Assembly (NCBI GenBank): GCA_016222825.1
Contig: JACRQF010000006.1
Span: 62,001 to 126,000 of the forward strand
Direction of reading: 5' to 3'
DNA length: 64,000 nucleotides
From: Verrucomicrobiota bacterium
GTDB taxonomy: Bacteria; Verrucomicrobiota; Verrucomicrobiia; CAIQCK01
Positions 30,580 to 40,174 of the stretch are shown in pieces (the first letter of the stretch is position 1; every line of letters begins with the position of its first letter). The notes beneath the pieces were generated by a model, which saw only the letters and a list, made by a program, of their open reading frames with translations, was not told the origin of the DNA and searched no databases. A program made the position numbers and the translations under genes.

Positions 30580-32136
30580 ATGCTCGCAAAAATTCGCTCC
30601 GTCGCCGTTTATGGCATTGATGCGATTCCCGTCGAGATCGAGGCGAACTGCCCCGGCTACGGCGAGATCAAGACAGTCATTGTCGGCCTCCCCGACGCCG
30701 CTGTGCGCGAAAGCCGCGACCGCGTCTATACCGCCATCCAGAACAGCGGTTTCCGCTACCACAAAGGAGCCGTCACAATCAACCTCGCGCCCGCCGACGT
30801 GCAGAAGGAAGGGCCAAGCTTCGAGCTGCCCATCGCCGTCGGCATTCTCGCGGGCGACGGCCAGTTGAAGCTCGACGACATCCGCGTTGCCGACACGCTC
30901 AACCACTACGCCCTCATCGGCGAGCTGGCCCTCGACGGCGGCGTGCGTGCCGTCAAAGGTGTCCTCAGCGTCGCCCTCCAGGCCCGCGCGGCGAAACTCC
31001 GCGGCCTCATCGTTCCCGCCGCCAACGCCGCCGAAGCCGCCGTCGTCCGCGGCCTCGAGGTCATTCCCGTCCGCAGCTTGCGCGAGACGGCCGAGTTCCT
31101 TGCCGGCGATGCCGTCCTCAAGCCGCATCGCGTGGACTTGGACGCGCTCTTCCGCGACCACGCTGCCTACGACGTGGATTTCGCCGACGTGAAGGGACAG
31201 GAGAGTGTCAAACGCGCGCTCGAAGTTGCCGTCGCCGGAGGACACAACATCCTGATGCTCGGCCCGCCCGGCACCGGCAAGAGCATGCTCGCCAAGCGTA
31301 TCGCAAGCATCCTGCCGCCGCTCTCTCTCGACGAGGCGTTGGAAACGACGCGCATCCACAGCATCATGGGCCTCATCGCACCGGGCCAGTCGCTCGTCGC
31401 CACGCGGCCGTTCCGCTCGCCGCACCACACCGTCAGCGACGCCGGCCTCATCGGCGGCGGCGCGAACCCCACGCCCGGCGAGGTCAGCCTCGCGCATCAC
31501 GGCGTCCTCTTTCTCGATGAACTGCCGGAGTTCCACCGCAACGCGCTGGAAGTCTTGCGCCAGCCTCTTGAAGAAGGCCGTGTCACCATCTCCCGCGCCA
31601 TCGGCTCGATGACGTTTCCCAGCGAGTTCATGCTCGTGGCGGCGATGAACCCGTGCCCGTGCGGCTACTACGGCGACTCGCGGCGGGAGTGCCGCTGCGG
31701 GCCGCTGGCAATCCAGCGTTACCGATCGCGCGTCTCCGGACCACTGCTGGACCGGATTGACCTGCACGTCGAGGTGCCGAATGTGCCCTACAAAGCAATG
31801 GCCTCTGACATCACCGGCGAGCCGAGCGAGAAAATCCGTGCGCGTGTGTTGGCGGGGCGGGCAATCCAGACGAAGAGGTTCGCCGGCAGGCGGAAGGTGT
31901 TCTGCAACGCCCGCATGGGGCCGCGCGAGTTAAAGCAGTTCTGCAAGCTCGACGAGAGCTGCCACCAGTTGCTCCAGATGGCAATGACGCAACTGAACTT
32001 CAGCGCCCGTGCCTACGACCGTATCCTGAAGGTGGCCCGCACCATCGCCGACCTCGCCGACAGCGAAACCATCCAGTCGCACCACGTCAGCGAAGCCATC
32101 CAATATCGCTCTCTCGACCGTCAGCTACTAAGCTGA
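30580..32136 (+). CDS. comM: YifB/ComM-family Mg chelatase-like AAA ATPase
   Basis: 518 residues from ATG 30580. N-terminal Lon-like fold ([20 protein letters not shown] then [18 protein letters not shown]), AAA core with Walker [21 protein letters not shown], Walker [14 protein letters not shown] and the zinc-like [20 protein letters not shown]-terminal YifB helical domain. ComM homologues are hexameric helicases that promote branch migration in natural transformation. The upstream frame to 30538 is not needed. It is unrelated to the peptide locus and marks its right end. Confidence 0.92.
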   Translation: MLAKIRSVAVYGIDAIPVEIEANCPGYGEIKTVIVGLPDAAVRESRDRVYTAIQNSGFRYHKGAVTINLAPADVQKEGPSFELPIAVGILAGDGQLKLDDIRVADTLNHYALIGELALDGGVRAVKGVLSVALQARAAKLRGLIVPAANAAEAAVVRGLEVIPVRSLRETAEFLAGDAVLKPHRVDLDALFRDHAAYDVDFADVKGQESVKRALEVAVAGGHNILMLGPPGTGKSMLAKRIASILPPLSLDEALETTRIHSIMGLIAPGQSLVATRPFRSPHHTVSDAGLIGGGANPTPGEVSLAHHGVLFLDELPEFHRNALEVLRQPLEEGRVTISRAIGSMTFPSEFMLVAAMNPCPCGYYGDSRRECRCGPLAIQRYRSRVSGPLLDRIDLHVEVPNVPYKAMASDITGEPSEKIRARVLAGRAIQTKRFAGRRKVFCNARMGPRELKQFCKLDESCHQLLQMAMTQLNFSARAYDRILKVARTIADLADSETIQSHHVSEAIQYRSLDRQLLS

Positions 32137-32145
32137 GCGGCGGCG

Positions 32146-35100
32146 TCACGGCTGATACTTGATCCACATCGGCGAGACCCAGACGATTTCGCCGGTGGCG
32201 CCTTCGATGTCGGGGACTTGTTCGCCGCGAACGTAGTAGTAGCTGGTCTGGCCGGGCGTGGCCTTCGTGTCGGTCCAGTTGACGGAGGCTTCCTTCTGGT
32301 TTGGCTCGAACGTGTGGACCACCTCGTCATCCTTGATGATCGTGACGCGCGCGAGCGGTTTGACGCCGACGAGCTTGATGTCGAGCGTCGGTAGTTTGGC
32401 GGTGGTGAATTCCTCGCCCATGAAATGCTCCTTGCCACCGGCCTTGCAGCGCATGTCGGCGAGAATGTGGTCGGTGGCGGCATAAACGCGGCGCTTTTTC
32501 ATCGCATCGAGGATCGCCTCGCGCGTCGGCTCGGGCACCCAGACGTTGCAGTAGCTCAGGTGCGTCGAGCCGTGGTCGCTCGATGACTGGAATGCCAGCC
32601 GGTAGCCCTTCTTGAGCGCGAGGTTGACCATGCCTTTCGGCCGCCAGCCGCCGATGCTCTCGCCTTCGACGGCGGTGAGTTTGGATTTTGACTCGCTGAC
32701 GGCGCTGCGCGGCGCGTCGGGGCGCTCGTAGTTGTTGCGGCAACCTTGGTAGATCTCGACGAACGGCTCGACGACCGGATCGTTGTTCCGCCAGTCGGTG
32801 CCCATGTCGGTGGCGCTGGTGTGCTCGGCGCACACACCGTCGAAGCGGCGCAGATACTTGTAGAGCAACTCCGTATCGGGCGCGGGCGGCGGGTTCTCCA
32901 GTTTCGGGTCGCTGAGCGGCAGACGCGGCAGCGTGCGCACGCCGCGTTTGGCAAAGACCGGGTTGCGGTGGCCTTCGGGGTAGTTGACGCTGCGCTCGTA
33001 GCTATACATCGGCACGAATGCGCCGGGCAGCGTGAAGAGCGTCACGGTCTTCTGCGTGATCCACCACGAGTATTCGCGGCCGTTGCCGTTGTCGTGGTCG
33101 CCGTTGCCGACCCAATCCATGTAGGAGGCGTCGAGCGCGTAGCGATACATGTCGAGCAGCGTGCCGTCGCCGCCGCCGTCGGACGACAGCTCGGTGTGGC
33201 GGTGAAACTCGCCTCGCCAGAGCCGCAGCGTCTCGTTGCCGAGCTTCACGCGGTAGTCGCGGAGGGTGTTCGCCGCCGCGGCTTCTTCCGCAACGGCGGG
33301 CGCGGGTGTGGCCGGCTTTTCGGCAGAAACGACGGCCAATTGTGCCGCGGGCGCGGCCTCGACGCGGCTGATCGTCGCGACAAAGACAGTGTTGTTCGGG
33401 TCAGGCGCGGCGCCGGCGCCGGCGGTTTTCTTGCCCGCGCCTTTGCCGCCGCCGCCATAGGGCGGATGCACGGCGGCGCGGCCGTCACCGGAGTAAGCCA
33501 GTAGCATGTCGCCGTTGGGCAGGGCAGCCCAGCCGGGACGGTTGTCGAGGATGTTGTCGGACCGCGGCAACCAGACCGGCGCAAGCCAGCGTTCGCCATC
33601 CATGCGCGTGACGAACTCGTTGAAGATCGGCCCACTCGCCACGCGCCATTCGCCGCCGGGCGGCCGTCCGCGAAACGCGAGCCACACCTTCCCCTGCGCG
33701 TCAGTGGCGAGCCGCGGGAAACAGGGCGCCATCTGCTGGCGCGCGCCTTGGGTCCGCGCTCCCGCCGACTTCGCCGCCCGCGCTTTGCCCTTGCCTTTGC
33801 CTTTACCGGCGACGACAGCCGGCGCGGCGACAATCGGCGGCGGCTGGAGCCATTCTGTGCCGTTGCGCAACACCTTCGAGCCGAGCGAGCGGCCACCGGT
33901 GAAGATGCCGATGCCCGTCTTCTTCAGCGCGCCGAAGTCCTTGCCCCAGTTCTCGCCGCTCTGCTCCCAGACAATCCAGAGATCGCCCTGGCCGTCGTAG
34001 GCGACTGCCGGCCGCACCTCGAAGTCCAGCGTCGCCGCGACGGGCGTCGCCTTGCCGAACGCGCCGTCCGCGCCGCGCAGCGCGACGCAAATGTCGTGGT
34101 CGCCCTTCTCGTAGGTGTCCCACGCAATGGCGACGTTGCCCTTTTTGTCGGCAGCGATGGCGGGATCCCATTCGTTTGCGGGCGTCGCGGCGATGGCCAC
34201 GGGCGCGCCGAACTTGTCGCCGTCCTGCGTCGCCGCAAAAATGTCGAAACTCTGGCCGCGTCCGCTCATCCAAGTGACAACGATCTTGCCGCTGGCATCG
34301 GTGGCGGCGGCCGGCGCGAAATCGGGGCCGGGCGAGTTGCTGACGTTGACGGGCTTGTCGAGCTTGCCGTCGGCGTAACATCGCGCCATCAACTCCCAGT
34401 TACCGTGGTCGAGGTTCGCGTCGGGATTGACGTGCGACGAGTAGAAGACCCAGGCGCGCCCCGCGCCGTCGAGCGCGAGCGCCGGCCGGTAAACGTCCCC
34501 GCCCGCCTTGCTGACCGGCATCGGCTCGCCCCAGACGCCGCCTTTGCAGACACGCAGCTGCACCTGGTCGCCGCCGGTCTTCTGCGCGAGATAGTCGAGA
34601 TCTTCGGGCTTGGCGATGAGGCGGGCCTTGGCCGCGCGCGCTTCGATGGCGGGCTTGACCTCCGGCGTGGCGACCGCTTCGCGCGCGCCAGGGAAATCCT
34701 TGCCGCGCGTGAACGCGACGTAGGCGACATAGACGTTGCCGTCCCTATCCGCGACGGCGGCGGGATAATCCTCGTCGGCTGGCGTCTCGGCGACGGCCGC
34801 AGCTACAGGCGCGCGCTCGATTTCCAGGTTGCCTTCGAGCCGCAGCAACCGCTTGCCGAAAGGCAGGTCGCTCAGTTTGAACTTCGCCTCGCCGGGCTTG
34901 GTGGTGATCACGATCTCCGACGACGGCATCACGTCGACGAGCGTGATGATGACACCGTTGTCGCCGATGGGCATCGGCTTGCCGGCACGGACCTTCTCGC
35001 GCTGCGCGGAACTCTGCACCGGGATGGACCGCGTCTTCACCGTCCACTCATTGCCCTCGGCCTTGTCCATCGGCGTCCAGCGCCAGCCGTGAATCTCGAC

Positions 35101-35247
35101 GACCTTGCCGGGCGTGGCGGTGACGCTGCCGCTCCAGTCCGTGCCTTCCGCGTCCTTCATGCCGAAACGCACGCGCAACGTGACGGCGTCGGCGGCTGTT
35201 GCCAGCGCCACCGCCGACAAAAGACCGACGAGGATGAGTGCTTTCAT
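32146..35247 (-). CDS. Large secreted protein with propeller-like and C-terminal PHP-type metal hydrolase domains
   Basis: 1033 residues with a signal peptide (KALILVGLLSAVALATAADA). The middle (about 180-650) repeats a SASxRxxPxxAxDxxG-like six-bladed pattern, for example YRPALALDGAGRAWVFYSSH and EWDPAIAADKKGNVAIAWDT. The last third starts WRGEFHRHTELSSDGGGDGT, the HxH opening of PHP phosphoesterases, with VGNGDHDNGNG, VCAEHTSATDMGTDW and AFQSSSDHGSTHLSYCNVW as further metal-binding-like motifs. It resembles the DUF3604-type secreted PHP proteins. Substrate unknown. A lysine/alanine linker (GKGKGKARAAKSAG) lies near residue 500. Start chosen for the signal peptide. Confidence 0.75.
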   Translation of the reverse strand: MKALILVGLLSAVALATAADAVTLRVRFGMKDAEGTDWSGSVTATPGKVVEIHGWRWTPMDKAEGNEWTVKTRSIPVQSSAQREKVRAGKPMPIGDNGVIITLVDVMPSSEIVITTKPGEAKFKLSDLPFGKRLLRLEGNLEIERAPVAAAVAETPADEDYPAAVADRDGNVYVAYVAFTRGKDFPGAREAVATPEVKPAIEARAAKARLIAKPEDLDYLAQKTGGDQVQLRVCKGGVWGEPMPVSKAGGDVYRPALALDGAGRAWVFYSSHVNPDANLDHGNWELMARCYADGKLDKPVNVSNSPGPDFAPAAATDASGKIVVTWMSGRGQSFDIFAATQDGDKFGAPVAIAATPANEWDPAIAADKKGNVAIAWDTYEKGDHDICVALRGADGAFGKATPVAATLDFEVRPAVAYDGQGDLWIVWEQSGENWGKDFGALKKTGIGIFTGGRSLGSKVLRNGTEWLQPPPIVAAPAVVAGKGKGKGKARAAKSAGARTQGARQQMAPCFPRLATDAQGKVWLAFRGRPPGGEWRVASGPIFNEFVTRMDGERWLAPVWLPRSDNILDNRPGWAALPNGDMLLAYSGDGRAAVHPPYGGGGKGAGKKTAGAGAAPDPNNTVFVATISRVEAAPAAQLAVVSAEKPATPAPAVAEEAAAANTLRDYRVKLGNETLRLWRGEFHRHTELSSDGGGDGTLLDMYRYALDASYMDWVGNGDHDNGNGREYSWWITQKTVTLFTLPGAFVPMYSYERSVNYPEGHRNPVFAKRGVRTLPRLPLSDPKLENPPPAPDTELLYKYLRRFDGVCAEHTSATDMGTDWRNNDPVVEPFVEIYQGCRNNYERPDAPRSAVSESKSKLTAVEGESIGGWRPKGMVNLALKKGYRLAFQSSSDHGSTHLSYCNVWVPEPTREAILDAMKKRRVYAATDHILADMRCKAGGKEHFMGEEFTTAKLPTLDIKLVGVKPLARVTIIKDDEVVHTFEPNQKEASVNWTDTKATPGQTSYYYVRGEQVPDIEGATGEIVWVSPMWIKYQP

Positions 35248-35270
35248 GGTGGATCCTTCTGTTGCGTTTG

Positions 35271-36176
35271 TCACTGCGGTCCGATCAAACTCACGCCCGC
35301 CGGCGCCTGGCCGCCGCGAGTGTCCACGATCACCTTGCGCGCCCTGGCCAGGCATTGCTCCAGCGTTTCCAGATAAAGCCGGTTGCGCGTGTCCTCCGGC
35401 GCCGTCTGGTATTTCGCAAACACCTCCCGCACCCGCTGCGCCGCGCCGCTGGCGACCTCGATCTTCTCCTGCCGATACGCCTCCGCGAGCCGCTCGACGC
35501 GGTAAGCCTCGCCCTGCGCCTTCGGAATGAGGTCGTTGGCGTAACCGTGCGCCTCCTCCGAAAGCCGGAAGCGGTCGGCCTTCGCGCTGACCACGTCGTT
35601 GAACGCCGCCGCGACCTCCGGCGGCGGATAGACGCGCTGGATGTTCACGGAGTTGATGCTCACGCCCGCGCGGAAGTCGCCCGCCAGCGCCGCCAGCCGC
35701 TCCTGCACGCGCTGCTGGATCTCGACGCGCTTCTCGTAAAGCACTTCCTCCACCGGCATCCGGCCGACGACTTCGAGCAGCGCGTTCTTAGCCGCCGCCT
35801 TGAGCAAATCTTCGGGCGCGACGCTGCCGAAGAGGTAATCGCCCGGCTCGGCGATGTTGTATTGGACCACCAGCTCGACGTTGACGATGTTCTTGTCGCC
35901 GCTGAGCAGTTCAACCTCCGCCGGCGACGGCGTCCAGCCGGTCACCTGTCCCGCGAGCGCCACGCCGAGGCCGAGCCGTTTCGTTTCGCGCGCTTTCAGC
36001 CGTGTCACCGCGTCGCACGGCCACGGCAGCTTCACATGGATGCCTGGCGGCACGCGGTCGTCCACGACGCGCCCGAACCGGCAGAGCACGCCCTGCTCGT
36101 CGGTGGCGATCATGTAGAACGCCGTCGCCAGCCAGCCAGCGAGGACGAGTCCTGGTATCCAGCGCGTCAGTTTCAC
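35271..36176 (-). CDS. SPFH/band 7 membrane protein, HflK/HflC-like
   Basis: 301 residues with a GTG start. One N-terminal anchor (GLVLAGWLATAFYMIATDEQ) is followed by GVLCRFGRVVDDRVPPGIHV KLPWP, the usual HflK opening, and SPFH strands VNVELVVQYNIAEPGDYLFG. The coiled-coil part QEKIEVASGAAQRVREVFAK comes after RVYPPPEVAAAFNDVVSAKA. HflK and HflC form a ring controlling the FtsH protease; only one partner is seen here, so an alternative is a stand-alone stomatin-like role. The start overlaps the GH105 stop (GTGA). Confidence 0.85.
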   Translation of the reverse strand: MKLTRWIPGLVLAGWLATAFYMIATDEQGVLCRFGRVVDDRVPPGIHVKLPWPCDAVTRLKARETKRLGLGVALAGQVTGWTPSPAEVELLSGDKNIVNVELVVQYNIAEPGDYLFGSVAPEDLLKAAAKNALLEVVGRMPVEEVLYEKRVEIQQRVQERLAALAGDFRAGVSINSVNIQRVYPPPEVAAAFNDVVSAKADRFRLSEEAHGYANDLIPKAQGEAYRVERLAEAYRQEKIEVASGAAQRVREVFAKYQTAPEDTRNRLYLETLEQCLARARKVIVDTRGGQAPAGVSLIGPQ

Positions 36177-37510
36177 GCGTCGCCCTCCCCAGTGCTGCTT
36201 GAATGTGGGAGAGGCCTCAGCGCCCCGACCCTGCCGTTGCTACAACTGGTAAACTGTAACGGTGCAGTCAGCCGCAGCCAGCCCCTCTCCCTAACCCATC
36301 GGATGGCGAGAGGGAATCTGTTCGCGCCTTCGTGAGCGCGTCCACCATTCAGCGAGCCGTGTCGCGACGCCTGAGGTTTCTCCCGCTCCCTCGCTGCTGG
36401 GGAGAGGGGCTGTTCGCGTTGCGGCGCGGCCATCGTCGCAGCCGCCAGTAACCACGCACCCGTGCCCCAGTCGAAAGTGCCGAGCGGACGGGACGCGTAG
36501 TTCTCGTAATCGCCCGGCCCCGTGCCGCTGGAGACGCCGATAACGCGGCCTTCGTCGCTAATCTGTTTAGCCAGCGCGGCCCATGTGGGTTGCAGCACGC
36601 CCACGTCGTCGAGTCTTAGCAAGCCCTCGCGATGGGCCTCGGCCAGCGCGTAGAGGAACATCGCGCTCGCCGATGTCTCCAGATACGAGTCGGGCCGGTC
36701 CATCACCGTGTGCCACAGCCCGCTCGCCTTGTCCTGCGCCGCGAGCACCGCCTTCGCAAGCCGCGCGAACTCCTTCGACCGCGCGGCGTAATCCGTCGAG
36801 CTGCGGTTCAGCGCCCGCAACACCTCGACGTAAGACATCAGCGTCCAGCCGTTGCCGCGCGCCCAGAGCGTGCCGACGGGCTGTTGCTTCGGCTCGCTAT
36901 ACATGTGCCAGAACAAGCCGCTCTTCTGTTCCTGGTTGTGGCGCGCGAACACGGCGAGTTGCTTCGATGCTTCGGCCACCAACTCCGGTTTCCCTGCGGC
37001 CGCGGCGTAGCGCACATAAACGGGGCATGCCATGTAGAGCGTGTCCACCCACAGCTCGTGATTGTCCCGCCAATGCCCCAACCCGCCGTCCGCCGTGCGC
37101 GTCGCCTGTTGCATGAACTCCACGATCCGCCCGGCCATGTCGAGGTAGCGTTTTTCCTTCGTCTCCTTGTGGAGCATCAGCACCGGCAGTCCCGGCCCCC
37201 AATGCCCACAGTAGCCGCCGCGCTTGCCGCTGCCGTTCAGCACCGGCTCAATGCCCTGCTCATGCCAATGATCGGCCCACTGGCGGACGTAGTTGATATA
37301 GCGTGGCTCCTTCAGCACCTCACCCGCGCGCATCATGCCCGCCATCAACACGCCTTCGCCCCAGTTGAACTTCACCGGTCTGGCGTGCTCTTCGATGACG
37401 CGGTCCGCCACCTTGCGAATCAGCGGCTGCGGGTCTGGCTTCAGCGGCTCTGCCGCCACGACGAAACCGGTCGCCGCCAAGGCCCACGCCATCATGAGTA
37501 GCTGTCTCAT
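36173..37510 (-). CDS. Secreted GH88/GH105 family unsaturated glucuronyl hydrolase, tail altered by a repeat
   Basis: 445 residues from ATG 37508-37510, signal peptide MAWALAATGFVVAAEP. The (alpha/alpha)6 pattern is clear: WGEGVLMAGMMRAGEVLKEP, NGSGKRGGYCGHWGPGLPVL, WVDTLYMACPVYVRYAAAAG, GTLWARGNGWTLMSYVEVLR and YLETSASAMFLYALAEA, as in enzymes cleaving unsaturated rhamnogalacturonan or similar disaccharides. The normal C-terminus FDWGTGAWLLAAATMAAP is followed by about 80 residues translated from a palindromic repeat (36279-36412) and spacer, so the native stop was lost. Confidence 0.85.
   Translation of the reverse strand: MRQLLMMAWALAATGFVVAAEPLKPDPQPLIRKVADRVIEEHARPVKFNWGEGVLMAGMMRAGEVLKEPRYINYVRQWADHWHEQGIEPVLNGSGKRGGYCGHWGPGLPVLMLHKETKEKRYLDMAGRIVEFMQQATRTADGGLGHWRDNHELWVDTLYMACPVYVRYAAAAGKPELVAEASKQLAVFARHNQEQKSGLFWHMYSEPKQQPVGTLWARGNGWTLMSYVEVLRALNRSSTDYAARSKEFARLAKAVLAAQDKASGLWHTVMDRPDSYLETSASAMFLYALAEAHREGLLRLDDVGVLQPTWAALAKQISDEGRVIGVSSGTGPGDYENYASRPLGTFDWGTGAWLLAAATMAAPQREQPLSPAAREREKPQASRHGSLNGGRAHEGANRFPLAIRWVRERGWLRLTAPLQFTSCSNGRVGALRPLPHSSSTGEGDA
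36279..36412. repeat. Inverted-repeat element inside the GH105 3' end
   Basis: CAGCCCCTCTCCC at 36279 and its inverse GGGAGAGGGGCTG ending at 36412 frame 134 bp, with an inner CCCTCTCCC...GGCGAGAGGG pair. Similar CCCTCTCCC elements are dispersed in many verrucomicrobial genomes (general knowledge, not checked). Confidence 0.65.
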
Positions 37511-37669
37511 TGTTCCGCTCCAGTGTTGCGATCCTGTCGTTGCTTGGCCGCCAGTGAAACACATTCGCCCTCCAGTCGTCACTCCTAGAGTTTCAAGCGG
37601 GCGCGGTGAATCCAAACACGGCTTGCTTCGACTCCGGGATGTTCTAAAGTCAGTGCCACGCTCAATGTC

Positions 37670-38890
37670 ATGACGCACACGCCTTCGAACCGGAAGAAAC
37701 TGCGCAAAAAGGTGTTTCCTTTCCTGGCGCGGCTGGCTCTCTGCTTTCTGGTCGTTGAGCTTGCGTGTTTCGCGGGTTACATGGCGTGCTGCCGGTTCTT
37801 CCCATCCGTGGTGGCGGAGGCTGGCGTGGACAGTTTTTTTGCCCGACTCAAATCGGATGACCTTGGTTCCATTGCCGCCCACTATGACCCGTTGTTGGGC
37901 TGGGATTTGCAGCCCGGCCTGCAACGTGAAGAGACAAACTCCGCCGGCAGCAACTACACCGTGCGGACGAACGCGGACCGGTCGCGAGTGGACCGTCTTC
38001 ACACCGGCAAGCCCTGCATCGTGGTTTACGGGGATTCCTTTGCCCAAGGCGTCGAAGTCAACGGCGACGAAACCTGGGCGTCCCTGCTGGAAGCAGAATT
38101 GCAGCAGGATGTCCGCAACTTCGGCGTCCACGGCTACAGCCCGCTTCAGGCCGTGCTCAAGTATCAGCGCCACATCGAGGCAGGTCTGGCGCCCGCGCTG
38201 GCCATCCTCACGGTTTATGAGGAGAACATGGACCGGCTGGTCAACGCCAACCGCTTCTTCATCGGCGGAATGATGCACCCGCTGAGTTTCTCGCCCTGCC
38301 TGGAGCCGGCGCGCGGCACGGTGCGATTCCACGGCAACGTCCTCCACACTGACTTTGGCGATTCGTTTGACCGGCGCGACCTGAAACGGGCCGTTGGCAG
38401 AAGCGCGGACATTGATTTCTGGGCCGGCTTCAAGCTGCGGGCGGGATTTCCGTATTCGTTTGGACTCGCCCGCTGCGTGGTTCATCACGTCCGCTACGGT
38501 CGCGCCGCGCGCGGGTTCAACCTGTGGCAAACCCCTGAAGGCGCGATGGCAATGGATGACGTGTTAGACCGCTATCTGGAGACCAGCCAGCGCCGCGGTA
38601 TCACGCCGGTGGTTCTCTTCATCCCCGACGTGCAGCGGTGGAAGGACGGCCGGCGACAGCCCCAATACACGAACTACGCGCGCGGCCTGAAGACCCGCAA
38701 ACCTTCGTTGACGGTCGTGGACATCGCGGAGGCGGAATTCGAGCCGGCGCGGTTCAACGTCTCCCGCTTCAAAGGCCACGCCTCCGTTTACGGGAACCGC
38801 GTCATCGCCTCCCATTTAACTCCTCGCATCAAGGCGGCTCTCGCCTTGGATCCGGAGGCGGGGCGAGGTCAGGATGAGAGCAAACGCTAG
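37670..38890 (+). CDS. Membrane-anchored SGNH/GDSL hydrolase-like protein
   Basis: 406 residues. One N-terminal membrane segment (FLARLALCFLVVELACFAGY) then an extracytoplasmic domain: PCIVVYGDSFAQGVEVNGDE contains the GDS block, VRNFGVHGYSPLQAVLKYQR the G/N block, ITPVVLFIPDVQRW and HASVYGNRVIASHLTPRI the last block with a His. This pattern is close to AlgX/ALGX-like and other sugar O-acetyl-transfer or esterase proteins. The regulator gene starts 4 bases after its stop. Confidence 0.75.
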   Translation: MTHTPSNRKKLRKKVFPFLARLALCFLVVELACFAGYMACCRFFPSVVAEAGVDSFFARLKSDDLGSIAAHYDPLLGWDLQPGLQREETNSAGSNYTVRTNADRSRVDRLHTGKPCIVVYGDSFAQGVEVNGDETWASLLEAELQQDVRNFGVHGYSPLQAVLKYQRHIEAGLAPALAILTVYEENMDRLVNANRFFIGGMMHPLSFSPCLEPARGTVRFHGNVLHTDFGDSFDRRDLKRAVGRSADIDFWAGFKLRAGFPYSFGLARCVVHHVRYGRAARGFNLWQTPEGAMAMDDVLDRYLETSQRRGITPVVLFIPDVQRWKDGRRQPQYTNYARGLKTRKPSLTVVDIAEAEFEPARFNVSRFKGHASVYGNRVIASHLTPRIKAALALDPEAGRGQDESKR

Positions 38891-38894
38891 ACGT

Positions 38895-40073
38895 ATGCGA
38901 CACGTCGCCCTGATTTACGATGCCCGGCAGCTCTATGACGTGAAGGTCATGGCCGGTGTCGCCGCGTATGTGCGCAAGCTGGCCAACTGGAGCGTGTATA
39001 TCGAGGAGAACTCGCTCGGCGACCAGCGCCTGCCCGACTTGAGGACCTGGCACGGCGACGGCATCATCGCCGACTTCGACGATCCGCGTGTCGCGGCGCA
39101 GGTCACCGCCTCGCGCATCCCGTCGGTCGGCTTTGGCGGCGGCTTCGGATGGTATGATCCTGCCTCGCGCATTCCCTATTTCCATCCGAACAATCGCGCC
39201 ATTTCCCGGCTCGCGGCCGAGCACCTGTTAGATCGTGGCTTTCATAACTTTGCGTTCTGTGGGTATCCCGCGAGCATCGTCAACGGTTGGTCTCAGGAGC
39301 GCGGCCAGGAGTTTGCCGAGCGCGTCGGCGAGTCGGGTTTCGCGTGCAGCACTTATGCGGGCAAACATCGCACGACGCGGAACTGGGAAGGCTTCCGCGC
39401 GTCGCTGGGCCGATGGCTGGCTTCGCTGCCCAAACCGGTGGGACTGATGGCTGCCGACGACAAACGCGCGCGTCAGGTTCTGGAAGTCTGCCGCCTCGCG
39501 GGCATCCAGGTGCCGGATGAAGTGGCCGTGATTGGCGTGGACAACGACGAGATGCTTTGCCAACTGAGCCATCCGTCGTTGAGCAGCATCGAGTCGGGCG
39601 CGCGGCGCGTGGGGCACGAGGCGGCGGCATTGCTCGATCAGTTGATGTCCGGCAAGCGGCCGCGCAGACACAAGTTCGTCGCCGACCCGGAAGGCGTGGT
39701 GACCCGGCAGTCCACGGACGTGCTGGCGGTGGATGACAGCGAAGTGGCTCGCGCAGTCGCGATGATTCGCGCGAACGGCACTGCGGGCGCGACCGTCCAG
39801 AATGTTTGCGACGCGCTGAAGCTTTCGCGCTCCACGCTGGAGTTGCGGTTCAAGCGGGCGATGGGCCGGACGTTGTTCGCGGAGATTCGCCGCGTGCAGC
39901 TTCAACGCGCCGAATGTCTTGTTCGCGAAAGCGACCTGACGCTGAAACAGATCGCCGCCCAGTCCGGCTTTGGTTCTGTGCAGCACATGACGACGCTCTT
40001 CGCGGCGCGATTTGGCAGTCCTCCCGCCACATATCGGCGGCAAGCTTCCTCGCGATTTGCCTCCAGAGGCTGA
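38895..40073 (+). CDS. XylR-like transcriptional regulator (periplasmic-binding fold plus AraC DNA-binding domain)
   Basis: 392 residues. Residues 1-280 are a LacI/XylR-type sugar-binding fold: RHVALIYDARQLYDVKVMAG, ISRLAAEHLLDRGFHNFAFC, LMAADDKRARQVLEVCRLAG and DEVAVIGVDNDEMLCQLSHP. The C-terminal AraC pair of HTHs follows: TVQNVCDALKLSRSTLELRF and LKQIAAQSGFGSVQHMTTLF. It is placed before two Gfo/Idh genes, and the gap to them has a direct repeat that suits AraC-type binding, so it likely controls this catabolic operon. Confidence 0.88.
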   Translation: MRHVALIYDARQLYDVKVMAGVAAYVRKLANWSVYIEENSLGDQRLPDLRTWHGDGIIADFDDPRVAAQVTASRIPSVGFGGGFGWYDPASRIPYFHPNNRAISRLAAEHLLDRGFHNFAFCGYPASIVNGWSQERGQEFAERVGESGFACSTYAGKHRTTRNWEGFRASLGRWLASLPKPVGLMAADDKRARQVLEVCRLAGIQVPDEVAVIGVDNDEMLCQLSHPSLSSIESGARRVGHEAAALLDQLMSGKRPRRHKFVADPEGVVTRQSTDVLAVDDSEVARAVAMIRANGTAGATVQNVCDALKLSRSTLELRFKRAMGRTLFAEIRRVQLQRAECLVRESDLTLKQIAAQSGFGSVQHMTTLFAARFGSPPATYRRQASSRFASRG

Positions 40074-40093
40074 CTTTCTCCGTCGGAAGATTC

Positions 40094-40122
40094 TGTAAAA
40101 GAAAAGCGTGTTTTTGTAAAAG
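40094..40122 (+). promoter_or_regulatory. Candidate AraC-type operator, direct repeats 21 bp apart
   Basis: TTCTGTAAAAG (TGTAAAAG at 40094-40101) and TTTTGTAAAAG (TGTAAAAG at 40115-40122) are direct repeats spaced by exactly 21 bp, two helical turns, as in AraC/XylR half-sites. They lie between the regulator and its presumed target genes. Confidence 0.5.
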
Positions 40123-40174
40123 GGTGTTCTTGTCGCGCGCGCCGAACCTCGCTAACGCTACTGCCAGAACAACC

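Noticed and set aside
33748-35376. 542-codon plus-strand frame opposite the PHP-domain protein
   Set aside because: Antisense shadow; the minus strand has signal peptide and metal motifs.
37511-38530. Upstream extension of the GH105 frame
   Set aside because: Antisense to the SGNH gene, and a signal peptide begins at 37510.
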